64,000 bases of DNA from Siphonodentalium dalli (Eukaryota > Mollusca > Scaphopoda > Gadilida > Siphonodentaliidae): contig CP136069.1 of NCBI GenBank assembly GCA_032622095.1, positions 120,706,126-120,770,125 of the forward strand, written 5' to 3'. The translations under genes were made by a program, and so were the position numbers. The stretch's first letter is position 1, and every line of letters begins with the position of its first letter. This document shows, one piece after another, positions 24,315-37,238 of this stretch. The notes beneath the pieces were generated by a model. It made no database searches, was not told the origin of the DNA, and saw only the letters and a list, made by a program, of their open reading frames with translations.

Positions 24315-24479
24315 TCTCATATATATTTTGAAGACCTCTGTTGTATGTTTGTATGTATGTTTGTCTGTCTTGGTACGTGTGTGTAGTTTGACCAGGCGGT
24401 GGACGTTGTCGTATTGGCGAGCCCGTGCGGCGCCCGCTTCGCGTATGCGCAGAAGTGATCTCGGAAACGGGTGGAGCTA
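24315..24479 (+). mobile_element. Helitron-like element 6, left part (interrupted)
   Basis: Starts TCTCATATATATTTTGAAG at the CTAG of element 5, runs through the microsatellite and the entry monomer, and stops at ...gtggagcTA (24478-24479). There a different sequence, CCCATATA..., begins. The continuation of the same core, TAtcgacttgac, is found at 43703. Confidence 0.7.
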
Positions 24480-24849
24480 CCCATATAAAAATGTACCTGG
24501 GTAAATCTTGGTGTTTACCTAGGTATATACCCCGGTACATATAGGTTTTACCCTGGTTCCACCCAGGTCACACCCAGGTTACACCCAGGTAAATCAGGGA
24601 TTTATATAGATTTACCCTGGTGTTTTCTATATATGTTAGGTATAAACCCCAGTTTACCCGGGTTTTTACGGATATAATTTAGAAAGACGCTATCACACCC
24701 GGGTATTTAGACCCAGGTTATCCGGAGTATTTACACCCAGGTATTTACACCAGGGTTTCGCCCAGGTATTTACTACAGTGTTCACCCGGATATATATACC
24801 TGTGGTATTTTGTTAAACTGTATAATCTGCATTGAAGTCACCTTATTAA

Positions 24850-27215
24850 CCCTTTCTATATTGCAGCACCATTGGCGTGTAGTAACCTTATTAACCATTC
24901 TATATTAAATCATTAATTGACAGGTAGTTACCTTATTAACCCTTTCTAGACTAAGTAACATTGGTGAGTAGTTACATTATTAACCCTTTCTATGGTAAAG
25001 CACCATTGATGTGAAGTTACCTTATTAACCCTTTCTTTATTAAAGCATCATTGACGTGTAGTTACCTTATTAACCCTTTCTATATTAAAATAACATTGAT
25101 GTGTAGTTACAATGTTAACCCTTTCTATATTATAGCATCATTGACGGCTAGTTGCCTTATTAACTCTGTATATACCAAAGTATCATTGTCGTATATAGTT
25201 ACCTTATTAACCCTTTCTATACTAAGTACCGTTGGCGTGTAGTTACCTTATTAACCCTTTCTATATTAAAGCATTAATTGACAAATAGTTCCCTTATTAA
25301 CACTTTCTATACTATATATTATTGATGAGTAGTTGCATTATTAACCCTTTCTATACTAAAGCGCCATTGACTGGTAGTTACCTTATTAACCATTTTTTTG
25401 TATTAAAGCATCATTGACGTGTAGTTACCTTATTATAACCATTTCTATATTAAAGCATCATTGACGTGTAGTTACCATATTAACCAATTCTATATTAAAG
25501 CATTATTGCCGGGTAGTTACATTATTAACCCGTTCTATACAAAGTATCATAGGTGAGTAGTTACCATATTAACCCCTTCTATATTAAAGCATCATTGACG
25601 TGAAGTTACCTTATTAACCCTTTCTGTATTAAAGCATCATTGATGTGTAGTTACCTTATTAACCCTTTCTATATTAAAATATCATTGACGTGTAGTTACC
25701 ATGTTAACTCTTTCCATATTAAAGCACCATTGATGGGTAGTTGCATGCCTTGTTAACCCTGTATATACTAAAGTACCATTGTCGTGTAGTTACCTTATTA
25801 ACCCTTTCTATATTAAAGCATTAATTGACAGGTAGTTACCTTATTAACACTTTCTATACTAAGTATCATTGGTGAGTAGTTGCATTATTAACCCTTTATA
25901 TATTAAAGCGCCATTGGCGGGTAGTTACCTTATTAACCATTTATGTATTAAAGCATCATTGACGTGTATTTACCTTATTATAACCCTTTCTATATTAAAT
26001 CATCATTATTGCCGGGTAGTTATCTTATTAACCCGTTCTATACTAAGTATCATTGGTGAGTAGTTACATTATTAACCCTTTCTATATTAAAGCATCATTG
26101 ACGTGAAGTTACCTTATTAACCATTTCTGTATTAAAGCAGCATTGACATGTAGTTACCTTATTAGCCCTTTCTTTATTAAAATATCATTGACGTGTAGTT
26201 AACCCTTTCTATATTAAAGCATCGTTGACGGGTAGTTGCCCAATTAACCCTCTATATACTAAAGTATCATTGTCGTGTAGTTACCTTACTAACCCTTTCT
26301 ATACTAAAGTATCATTGGCGTGTAGTTATCTTATTAACCCTTTCTATAGTAAAGCATTAATTGACAGGTAGTTACATTAAACAAGCCTTTCTATACTAAG
26401 TATCATTGGTGAGTAGTTACATTATAAACCATTTCTATATTAAAGCGCCATTGACGGGTAATTACCTTATTAACCATTTTTGTATCAAAGAATCATTGAC
26501 GTGCAGTTACCATATTATAACACTTTCTATATTAAAGCATAATTGACTGATAGTTACCATATTACCCCTTTCTATATTAAAGCACCATTGGTGTGTAATT
26601 ACATTATTAACCCTTTCTACATTGAAGCAATAATTGACAGGTAGTTACCGTATTAACCCTTTTTATAATGAGTATCATTGGTGATTAGTTACATTATTAA
26701 CCCTTTCTACAATAAAGCATCATTGACATGTAATTATCATATTAGCCAGTTCTATATTAAAGCATCATGAACGGTAGTTACCATATTAACCCTTTCTATA
26801 TTAAAGCACCATTGGCGTGTAATTACCATATTAACCCTTTCCATATTAAAACATCATTGACGTGTAGTTACCCTATTAGCCCTTTCTATATTAAAGCATC
26901 ATTGACGTGTAGAACTTTATCTTATTAACCCTTTCTTTATTAAAGCATCATTGACATGTAGTTAGTTACCTTAGTAACCATTTCTATACTAAAGCATTAT
27001 TGACGGGTAGTTACCTCATTAACCTTTCTATATTAAAGCATCATTGACAAGAAGTTAAATTATTAACCTTTCTATACTAAGTATCATTGCCGTGTAGTTA
27101 GTTACGTTATTAAACCTTTCTATATTAAGACGTCGATCATTGACGGGTAGTTGTTACCTTATTAATCATTTATGTAATCAAGCAGCATTGACGAGTAGTT
27201 ACCTTATTACTTGAA
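24850..27215 (+). repeat. minisatellite, 45-46-bp unit, about 50 copies, with higher-order pattern
   Basis: Unit of the form gtagttaccttattaaccc followed by tttctatattaaagcatcat and tgacgt. Variant monomers recur as groups: the rare gcattaattgacaggtagtt monomer, followed by a ctaagtatcattggtgagta monomer and a gcgccattg monomer, recurs at about 24903, 25266, 25811 and 26347. Intervals of about 540 bp suggest 12-mer higher-order units. Each unit contains ttaaccctttctata, matching the ends of the piggyBac-like MITEs at 57761-58280 and 61260-61883. Confidence 0.92.
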
Positions 27216-28003
27216 GTTTATTATGACAGTATGACAATACACTACCCCGGACAAATGAAGCAATATCATACTTTATCTAACAGTCTAGCTATAATTAGTG
27301 AACATTAAACTGACAAACAGACAATTTTCAGGGCCATTATTTAATATTAAAGGGATACAAAATAAAGATATTTCTAATGATCAGTAAGAATTATTTTCTA
27401 AGTGATACTTATTATTTCAAATAAATGATTGCGTATACTATAGTAGACCATATACCAACAGGAAAATATAAGTGAATACAATTATTGTGTTTCAAAATTC
27501 GTTTCGTTTCGTTTCTGCAGCCAAATTACAATCTTAACTTTTAGTTACCGTTCTTCATGTTAGCGCGGAGAATTCCTTGTGGTGTTTTGAGTTAATTTTG
27601 TCGCGAATCAACGCGGATTGACAGAAGGAAATGGTGTATTGGCTACAAACGGATAAACTGTGGACTTATATATAAGATTCGCCTATTTTTCCGCATGGAT
27701 GTGCGCAAATATCGAAAAAGACTGTATTTCAGGTGACAAAAAATATTTCAATTCCCGGAACAGTAAGAATTAAGCTACGATAACGAAACGGATCAACTAT
27801 AGTATTGAACAGTACCTCAGCTACCTGGCCATCTACCCATAACCAGAATATTGTCTCGCTAGGACAATACGCAAAATTTAATTTGTGGTACCGTACAAGC
27901 ATGATGCAGTGCCAGTGGCCTGCTCACGAACCTGTCCAGAAGACGAAGAATTGAGAAGTTTGATCCACGATAGTAAGGGGTCTGTACATGTAGTAATAGG
28001 CCA
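27216..28003. other. no gene recognised
   Basis: Unique-looking AT-rich sequence between the minisatellite and the long-TIR element. Confidence 0.4.
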
Positions 28004-29270
28004 GGCAAATATGGACATAGTTGTCGCCTGGAGAGGGAATTTATGAGACCTACATTTTTGGTTAGCGTAAATACTAAACTTTCGGAATCCGTATGTTGGA
28101 TTTGTCAGATAGGCGGACTTTTTTCTCACCGCGTGGTTTTCTTGAGGCACCCGATGAAAAAATCGGCCATTTTTTAAATAAAGCCGACATTTTTGACAGA
28201 GCATTTTCACACATTTTGAGAAGAAATATTCGTCCAATTTTGATACCTGAGGGTGGGGCGATAACCAGAGTAGGGTAAAACATGTAACCATTGAATCTCG
28301 GAATTGCAGTCATGACGTCATGTGACGTCAAATAATATTTTGGGTGAGACAAATATGACGATTCACGCACAGCGTTGTTTTAAATCATAAAGTAAGACGG
28401 CTATGCCACATTGTTTTATACCATGGGAAACTACTGCCAATTGGCTATATTTTGATATATAACTTATCACTGCAGGCCGCATTATTTTTTATCAGATGCA
28501 GAAAAATCAACCCTCCCCCCTAAAGTGAAGATGCGCCATGCTGTGGTATAAGGCACACATAACTCACGGTTACATGTCAACAGGCTTAATCAACACAACG
28601 GCCGTTTAAATTCTGCTAAAGAATGTAATAATATATAAGTTTCTGTCTACAAACTCGAACATTAACGTACAAATAATATATAATGTATCCCAGAGCCGAA
28701 ATTTTAATAAATTTTAGAATTTTTCCTAAAAAATGATATAAAACGCGTTTTTTTTAATTTTCTGGAAGCGAAAAAAAAGAAAATAATTAGTAAGGGTGGA
28801 GATAATTGGTGTATAGCGCAATTTCATTCCGCCATCGATTAAAAAATGACATACTAACCCAAAATGGCTGCCAATATGGCAGCCGAAATATCGGTGGAAA
28901 TTGTGAAATATGTAAGAACGCACAATTACTTGCTAAAATGGTTTACCTAACAAAGCGGCCGTTGATGAACTGCTAAACTATAGTTTAAGGTATATATTCC
29001 GATCTACAAACTCGAACAATAAAGTGAAAATATTACACAGTGCACCTCCTGGCACACAATTTTGATAAAATTTAGTCATTTTTCTCCAAAAATAACCTAA
29101 AGCCATTGTTATCATCTTATCGGAAGCCATAAAGCGCAGAATGTATCGTGGCGGAGATGTTAGGTGTGTACGATAATTCAATGTCGTTTTTGGATTACAA
29201 AATGGCTTACTAACCCCAAGATGGCTCCCAATATGGTGGTCAGAATAAATGGTGAAATATGTCATGTTTC

Positions 29271-32154
29271 ACTTTTATCGCCGTCATTGCCGCCATCTAA
29301 TGTCTCACACAACCCAAAGTATTATATTCATGTTACTCCGGGACATCACGATGCGCAATTCTATTTAAAATTGCTACCTGAATGGTGCCCTTTATTGACG
29401 AGTCTTGCATTCATGAGCATTCGTGCCCAAATAATCCGTGTCCCTTGAAATAGGTGGCAATTTGAGCGAGGTATTTACAGATGAACCGGATTGTTTAAAA
29501 CGAAGAACCGAGTAATACATTGAATGCCTGATTGTTATTTATGCCAGTCACCTTTGACATAATCAATATGAAATTACTTAAACCCGATAATAGAAGGTCA
29601 ATCTTTCTCAACGAATATTATTCCAAATGCTACCAGATATGATGGTACATATGAGGTGGATATGTCGTGGATACCATTATCGAAGTCTGGGCTAGACGGG
29701 GTTGATGCGGGTTCACACTCCGACTTGATTGGGCGAAAATTAGGACCGATTTTAAAGCTAGATGTGAGATAAGGAACATATCATTGTGCCATCCGATAAA
29801 TACATGATCACTTCGATAAGAAATGATAATTTGTTCACACTCACTGCAGCAACCACATTTGAAGCAATGATTTTGATTCTGAGTCAGTGCCTCCATTAAT
29901 ATGTTATATATACAATGCATAATAGCGTCGATCCACAGAAGACGGCCGTGGTAACACAGAGTGAATTTTTCCAGACCCTAAATCACCATCGCCGCTTTCA
30001 TTGACTAGTGTCCAATATCGCAAAGAAGATGAGATCCATAAAAAGATAGCGCTCGTCGTACAAAATTAGTTCAGATTTGCATCTTCCGAAAAATGATCTG
30101 ATCAGTGATAAACATAAGATTAGTCATGTCCAGAATGAGAATCCCTCCTGTGTGTCTAACTTAATTATGCAGTTTCTGTTGAACAAGATCGCCACGAAGG
30201 ACCGCTTTATTTGCAATATATGAACGCGATAACCTTCAGAAATATCAAATGTTGTTTCCAACTTGGTGCAAAAGTAAACTTGTCTACGTTATGTTACATC
30301 TGAACTGGTCATATTCAGACCAGGAGACCTGCTGCTGTTGCAAAATAAAACCCATGTCATTAATGTATCAATCGGGCTGTATTCAATGTTCGTATTTACA
30401 GGCAACTCCGCCGGAAAACAATTTAGAGAATAAATCCTCGTCCCCATAACGTCCCGATTTTACAAAGACATATGCATGTATTCCCCACACGCTGTTCACT
30501 AAATACTAAACTACGGCTATTGTGTCCAGTTACTGATTTCGCTCAGTACAATCGGAGTTGCTATGGGTGAGTTATCGTAGATCAGATTCTGGTCTGCACA
30601 GAAGCTGTTGCTATGTGTCATTTCTGAGATGCAGCGAAAAATTACACCAAGACTCGTGATCCCATTTGGTTTTACCCATTTGTACATCAAACACTGCCAC
30701 AATATAATATCAGGATACGCACTATACACACGGTCTACTCACGTCGCGCACAATGTGTCAACTATAGATACATTTGAATTTAACTGTAACACATCTGGCG
30801 TTAGATATGACGTGTTGGTGGAATTATAATGCTTTAATCATGAACGGCCATAACCAGCAGGTCCCTAACCGCATTACTTTGGACTTATCTAGAAAGTTAT
30901 TATACGCTTCCTGGTATCAACCTGTGTATGGCATGTATACAAATAATTGAAATTGTCGTCCTTTTCATTTTGGTGTCATAATGAGCTAACACTTACACTG
31001 GGATACCAAAACGTCCTAAATGTATCAGTCTACATGATAAAACTCCATGCCAATACTCTGATCTATATGCTGTTTTCTGAATGTACAGCCTTCCAGAAGT
31101 AATCCTACCTACTCATCAGCATAGAAATATATGGGTAATATGACTGTTCGTCTAGCATGGGATAACTGTCCATATCTGTGGTATCTCGTCCTACAAGCAA
31201 TTGTTCAGCCACTTCTGGAAATCACGAGTGCACTTGGGGTGACACGAGACTCCAGTACCATACTATACAAAGTAACATACAATCGAAATATGTAGGGACA
31301 TAGTTTGACAGTTTTATGTGATTTACCACTTCGCTGGTATTTTCGTTGTTGGAAATGTCCCTTAGAGCCTTGACTTTGCTTTGCAACTTATCTACTGCTA
31401 GTACAAGAAAATACCTCCCACCCGCTAAGCAGCTGACAAACTACAAGAGGAAAATCAACCAGGTTTTCATCTCCTTGTTTGCGAAATATGTGTCATGGAA
31501 AGTAATCCGGTAAATGTTAGAATTCAACGAGTCTATTGCGTGATGATGAAACTGAACGAACCTGTATGATGTGACGGTTTGATAATTTGCTGGATATGTC
31601 CTCTTGCGGACTGGGCAGCAAATGCTATTGGTCAATGAGATCCATTTGTACTTACTTTTAGAACTGTATACATGAGACCCAATGTATCAGTAGCTCCGTT
31701 CTTGTAACCACGCCTCGTTGATAGAGGGTAACTAACGATTCGTATCAATATGAGTTATTTGATGAGATGTGTATCCGAATTGGTTATTTGGTTAATTCTG
31801 TGCATTTTGTTACAAATAGCCATAGAGAGTGCCAAGTATACTTAAATGTCGTGTTAGATTTAATATAACCTACACAATTCCCTTATTCTTTTCGCAAAGA
31901 TAGTCAGACAGCCATCTGCCTTAAATCAATCATGTTTATGGTGAAATAATTTGCTCGAAATGCCACCGATTTCGAAGAACAAATCTTACTTGAGCGCGAA
32001 TGAATACAAAATATGTCGATCCTCTCACTCGTGGGTACCAATCTGGTTGTCATTGCAATAGAACTGACCAATGTTACGTCCTAGTATTTCAAAATGATAT
32101 GAATATAATAGGACTATTGGTTTTATAAAACATTTCATTGCGGCGGTGGTGTTA
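29271..32154. other. interior of the long-TIR element, no identified gene
   Basis: Only short frames are present. The one with independent support is the minus-strand frame at 29630-29920, whose cysteine-rich part is conserved in a second copy at 50380-50500. Confidence 0.4.
29630..29920 (-). CDS. short unidentified frame with conserved CFKCxC block
   Basis: A 96-codon frame starting MEALTQNQNHCFKCGCCSEC after an upstream in-frame ATG. The minus strand at 50380-50500 contains NCFKCECSSERKQILIYNRN, aligning residue by residue with NHCFKCGCCSECEQIIISYR, although the DNA has diverged and that copy is frame-broken at its start. The cysteine spacing (C-x2-C-x-C) could bind metal, but no family is recognised. 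It could be an exon of an element-borne gene or simply repeat sequence that happens to stay open. Confidence 0.2.
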   Translation of the reverse strand: MHCIYNILMEALTQNQNHCFKCGCCSECEQIIISYRSDHVFIGWHNDMFLISHLALKSVLIFAQSSRSVNPHQPRLAQTSIMVSTTYPPHMYHHIW

Positions 32155-33683
32155 ATTGCGGCATGACAGATTTTACAATTTCCATCCATATACCGGCCAC
32201 CGTATTGGCAGCCATCTTTGTGTTAATATGTCACGTAGTAACCGCCGACGGCATGAAATTATCGTACATACAAATTTTATCCACCCACGCTGCATTATAG
32301 TCTTTATGCATTTCGAGAAGATGACAAAAATAGGTTTTCGATTAGTTTTGGACTAAACTAATTAAATATTTAATAAACAATTGGGGCCAGGAGGTGCTTT
32401 GTGTACCGGTTTCACTTAAATTTTCTAGTCGATGGATCGGGATATATATATTACATAAAACTCTAGCAGTTTATCAACGGCCGTTGTGTTAGTTAAGTCA
32501 TTTTGGCAAGTAATCGTGCGTTCTTACACATTTCACAATTCCCACCTATATGCCGGCCACCATATTGGTAGCCATCTTGGGCTATTAGGCCAGTTTTCAA
32601 ACAAAGACGGAACGAAATTACCGTATACACTAATTATCTCCACCCTTAATACATTATTTTCATTTTTGCCTCCCGGAAGAAGACAAAATGCACTTCAGAT
32701 TATCTTTTTGGGGAAAAAATCTAAAATTTGTTAAAAACTTGAGTCAGGAGGTACATTATGTAATATTGTTACTGGAATGCTCGACTGTGTCGATCTACAC
32801 ATATCTACTAGACAATACCTTAGCAGTCCATCAGCGGCCGTTGTGTTAATTTCGCAATTTGGCACATAATCGTGCGTTCTGTGTTCCTTACACCACAGCC
32901 TGACGCCTCTCATCTTTAGGGGAGGGTTGATTATTCTGCCTTTGATAAAAAATGATGCGACCAACAGCGATAAGTGATATATTAGAACGTAGCTAATTGG
33001 CAGTAGTTTTCCATGGTATAAAATAATTGGGCATAACTATCTTACTTCTGATTTTATAAGAAACGAAAGACTTCGCTTTGCGTGAATCGTCATATTCTTC
33101 TCACCCTAAAAATTATTTGACGTCACATGACGTCATGACTGTCGCTCCGATACTAAATTGTTACATGTATTACCTTACTCTGGTTATCGCACCATTCACA
33201 TGTATCAAAATTGGACGAATATCTCTTCTCAAAATGTGTGAATATACTCTGTCAAATATGTCGGCTTTATTTAAAAAATGAACAGGTGCCTCAATAAAAC
33301 CACGCGGTGCGAAAAAAGTCCGCCTATCTGACAAATCCAACATACGGATTCCGAAAGTTAAGTGTTCATGCTAACCAAAAATGTAGGTCTCATAATGTCC
33401 CTCTCCAGGCGACACCTATGTCCATATTTGCCTAGACTATAAGTACTGATAGTGATAAGCCTGCTGTACAATAATACTGCTTTTGCTGTTTTACTGGTCT
33501 TAACTGAGTACTGTGTCAATGTGACATTGTTAATTCAGGTCCACTCTAATGTACTAGTACATTAACTGGCAATGATGCATCACTATTAAAGGCACCGGTA
33601 ATCCTAGGTCAACATGACCGCTTTCGCAGATTGCTGCTTCTTGTCCAGTAGAAGGATACGCACTACGTTCATCACTGAACTAC

Positions 33684-33905
33684 GGTAATCCCTAAATACC
33701 AGGAGGACGCAGCGTAGAAACTTGGTACAACAGTTGTTACACATGTACATGTACACGACAAAGAAAATTATCAACAAGTGAGCGTCATCATCAAAATTTC
33801 AAATTAAAACACGGCAATTGTAAATTGGTAATCCCTACATACCAGGAGGACAAGGCATTGAAACTTGGGACAACAGTTGTTACACGGCAAAGAAAATTAA
33901 AACAC
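33684..33905 (+). repeat. tandem pair of about 140 bp
   Basis: ggtaatccctaaataccagg at about 33684 and ggtaatccctacataccagg at about 33824 begin two copies that continue alike through acttgg-acaacagttgttacac and acaaagaaaatta (with small differences). Confidence 0.75.
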
Positions 33906-34197
33906 ACTGCAGATGAATGTTTATACATGTACTGTGCAGTCGAGATCACCTGGACTACAAATATTTAAGGATTATACCATTTGATGAGTAGATGCGTGAC
34001 TGATAAAAGAATTAGAGACTCCATATTTACTCGGAAGATAACAGTATACGATGCCATACAGTTGTTCCATGGCACCTCAACCTTTGGTGGAAACCGTAAA
34101 ACTAATGAAAATGATGAAAGCCAGACTCAACATCAAGACTACATGTGCATGCATAAGTGACGGTTCAATGATTTTGACTCCATCAGATGATATTTAA

Positions 34198-34576
34198 GCG
34201 ACACCAATTTTTAAGTCTGGTTTACGATAATGTGGGGAGAAAAAAAGTAGATGCAGGAGGGAAAAAAATAAAAAATAAAAAAGATTGTCCCCCCAATTTA
34301 TATCAAGTAAATCGTGGAATTTTACATAAATTTTACAAAAATTGTGAAAAAATGTTTTTGAATGAAATTCTGTTCAAACCAAACAAGACATATCTTGTCA
34401 TGAAATACATGAAAATATGGATCTGTAAATGATCATAAGCAGAACCGGATGCAACAGCACATGAAAATCAGTATGCGTGTAAAATATTTTGGGACAAAAA
34501 AAGTTAAATTTTTTTCATGAAATGGAAACAAAGTTGTAGGAGATGTTCGTAAACCAGACTTAAAAATTGGTGTCGC
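34198..34576 (+). repeat. MITE-like element, family M1, copy 1
   Basis: Terminal inverted repeats: left gcgacaccaatttttaagtc, right the inverse ending ttggtgtcgc, continuing through tggtttacga. Interior tggggagaaaaaaagtagat and cagaaccggatgcaacagca. A reverse-complement copy lies at 41062-41438. Confidence 0.8.
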
Positions 34577-34784
34577 ATTAGGCTTATGTTAACACAGGTT
34601 CACATATTCTCAAATAATTGTCTCCCTCAACCATACTAGTATTTATATTTGATAGAACCTCAGTGAGACCATGTTGAAAATTACCATCAATGCAGTTCCA
34701 GTGTTGACGCAACGCGATCATGTTACTTCAAACCAGTTGCAATGTTCCTTAGCATGGTAATTCGTGGAAATAAATGTCAATGCA

Positions 34785-36150
34785 ACTTACTCTCAGGCTC
34801 CAAATAAAAGTGCAGGCCAAAATAATAGTGCAGAGGGTGAAATTCCATTGAAAGTTAATAAAAGTACAAACCCAAATTATAGTGCAGGGGTAACTCTGAG
34901 CAAAACATCAACTGTGGTTAACCAAATAATTTGTATGGCCGGTTCAAGTATACGATTCAACATGTGTAGTACAGGTACATGTATGTATCATGTGGTGTTA
35001 TTTTGGTTCGCCACATACTTGAATATGTACTCTTGAGTGCCTAATGTACGATTATTAAAATCGAGGTAAAATTCCCACCTGTACGATCGTTATTTGGTCC
35101 TGTACGTTTATTAAATTAACCAAAAGAAATAATTCACCAATCTTAAATTGTGTTATTCATATAAGAAATGAACGGCGGTTTCAATGCGGTCATGGGGTTT
35201 TGACCGCGAGAAAAAATCAGCAAACTGCATGAACCCCGAAGGGGTTCATGCGGAGTTTGCTGATTTTTTTAACGCGGTCAAAACCCATGACCACGTTGAA
35301 TCAGCCGTTTATTATTTATATTTATATACTTAAATTCATTATGAACTAGGATTGTATGTCTTTCCCACTATTTATTCATCTATTTAAACGAACGCATGGA
35401 GTTCAGTTCAGACAGTTCGAATCCTTGTTTTTTGGAAAACCAAACACTGATTGTAGACCGAAACAAATTTCTTGCCACATCCGGACCTACTAGTACTAGA
35501 TACTCAAGCAGTCGGTAATTTCCGACAATCCCCGGTGATTTCCGGGACCAATGTGTACATAAACCTATGAACGACACTGGAAGTGACGTCACGTTACGTT
35601 CATAGGTTTATGAACGCATTGAATAAGGGGTGTGTCTACCGTAACGCTATGGGGAAATCGGAAGAGATATCAGGTGTATGTAAATATAGATAAATGAACT
35701 CTGATTGTTGACAGTGATCAGCACACTGTACATGTAGATTCACAGACCTGGATATCCATCGAAACTATTTATGTCACATGTCATCAGTAAACCAGTCAGA
35801 TGGTGTGTTTTGTTGGGATGTATGGTACTAATATTTCCAGTCTGTACGTTTATTCCGCCCTGTACTAATCTATTATTCAGTTATGCGACATTTTCCAACC
35901 TGTACTATTATTCCACCCTGTACTTTTATAGGCACTCAAGAGTACATGCAAAAGTAAAGCCCATCATTTTTACATCCGAATCATATAGAAATCTTGAATT
36001 TGTGCTGATTTAAATTTTCATAGCTTCAAAATATTAATAAACGTGCAGACCCAAATAAGCACTGTGCAGGGGGGGGGTGATTTCACAAGAAAAATAATAA
36101 ACGTGCATGCAGCTGGTGCATGCATGTTTATTTGGAGCCCAAGAGTAAAG
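34785..36150. mobile_element. 1.37-kb TIR element with nested foldback
   Basis: Left end cttactctcaggctccaaat and right end (reverse complement) ctttactcttgggctccaaa. Both subterminal regions repeat gtgcag and ctgtacgtttatt motifs. A separate foldback is nested at 35170-35311. No transposase is visible. Confidence 0.6.
35170..35311. repeat. foldback nested in the 34785-36150 element
   Basis: gaacggcggtttcaatgcgg at the left mirrors the right end (ccacgttgaatcagccgttt). The inner stem aaaaaatcagcaaact / agtttgctgattttttt and the loop caaccccttcggggtt-type hairpin (tgaaccccgaaggggttca) make it almost fully palindromic. Confidence 0.85.
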
Positions 36151-37236
36151 AGGTGGAGGTGAATGTTACATGTAAGTTGTTATTAACGAAATGGAACGAT
36201 GCCTTTAATAGGTTCCACCAGCAATAAGTCGCGACTTCTTTATATTGGCCTGACAGATTGGTTTTTGTTGGCGTCATGCCTGTCGACCATTATGATGGCG
36301 ACATATATTGTCATATAACAGCGATTTACGATCTGTCTTGTAGGCTCATAATATAAATTAAGAAATTGGCCTTGTGTTCGTTCCTTGCGTAAAAAAATTT
36401 TGTTTAGTACAAACGTCCTCATTGATTGTGTCCCTCGACTCCTCATGTAGTCAAGTAACTTACATGTATGTACATGTACAGAGCACTCACAAATTTCTTA
36501 GAAAAGCGACCACATGTTCGAATCTACTTTGCGATTTTGGAGCAACGCATTTGTAAATGCGTTCATATTTTAACACATTTATCTTGATTTATTCACAAAC
36601 AAATGTCTTGATGCAGGCCTTAAAATCCATCAGATTTTTTGCAATAATCAAAATGTTAGTGTTTCACTTTCTACAGGGAATCAAGACTTTTTACTAGAAT
36701 CAAAATGAGAATCATGATTCTCAGATTCTGATTATAAAACAATTAATGTCAACAGTGTTTATTTATGTTTATTCCATTTTGAATAGAAAATACATCATGA
36801 ATGTCCGATTCCGAACATGTACACCAGGAGTGGGTAAATAACACAGAATTATTCAGATGTGAATTTAAATTAAACAAAATTAAAACTAAAATTGCAAAAT
36901 ACACTATACACTATCGTATCGTTATTTGGGTGTTCATACTAATATACTTTTTCGGAGCAATGATCGGTAATTTCAATGCGACTGCGATTATTCCCAATGC
37001 AGTGCATTTAATTTAAATGCTGTCGTTAAGGCATTTACAAAGTGGCGTGACACAATGCACCCTCAATGCATTTTAAATGCAACAACCGCATTTCATTGAT
37101 CCACGTTGTAAAGGACATTTATTTTTAGAATATGTGTATATAACCACATGAATAAAGAACAAATCAACTGTTTTTATTACTTTGTAAACCTCTGATGTTT
37201 CCCATACAGTATACATTTGTATATTATAAACCATGT
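36151..37236. other. no gene recognised
   Basis: AT-rich. tacatgtatgtacatgtaca microsatellite-like runs occur around 36462-36480. No exon is supportable. Confidence 0.4.
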
Positions 37237-37238
37237 TA

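Larger units (their letters stand above)
28004..33432. mobile_element. 5.4-kb element with long (about 1.27-kb) inverted termini
   Basis: The left arm (28004-29270) and right arm (32155-33432) are inverted copies. The outer 300 bp match at roughly 90% (ggcaaatatggacatag at the left edge against its inverse at 33416-33432); inner parts are more diverged. Each arm contains two tandem subrepeats of about 350 bp (28585-28955/28955-29275 and 32155-32490/32490-32850). The outer parts carry paired tgacgtca-like sites. The 2.9-kb centre has no recognisable transposase. Confidence 0.75.

Noticed and set aside
20482-24504. Many arginine-rich frames of 75-137 codons on both strands
   Set aside because: All lie in the Helitron core monomers and repeat the same sequence in both directions; no start context or domain.
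27878-28291. 137-codon frame on the minus strand
   Set aside because: It runs across the edge of the long-TIR arm and is broken in the inverted copy, with no domain.
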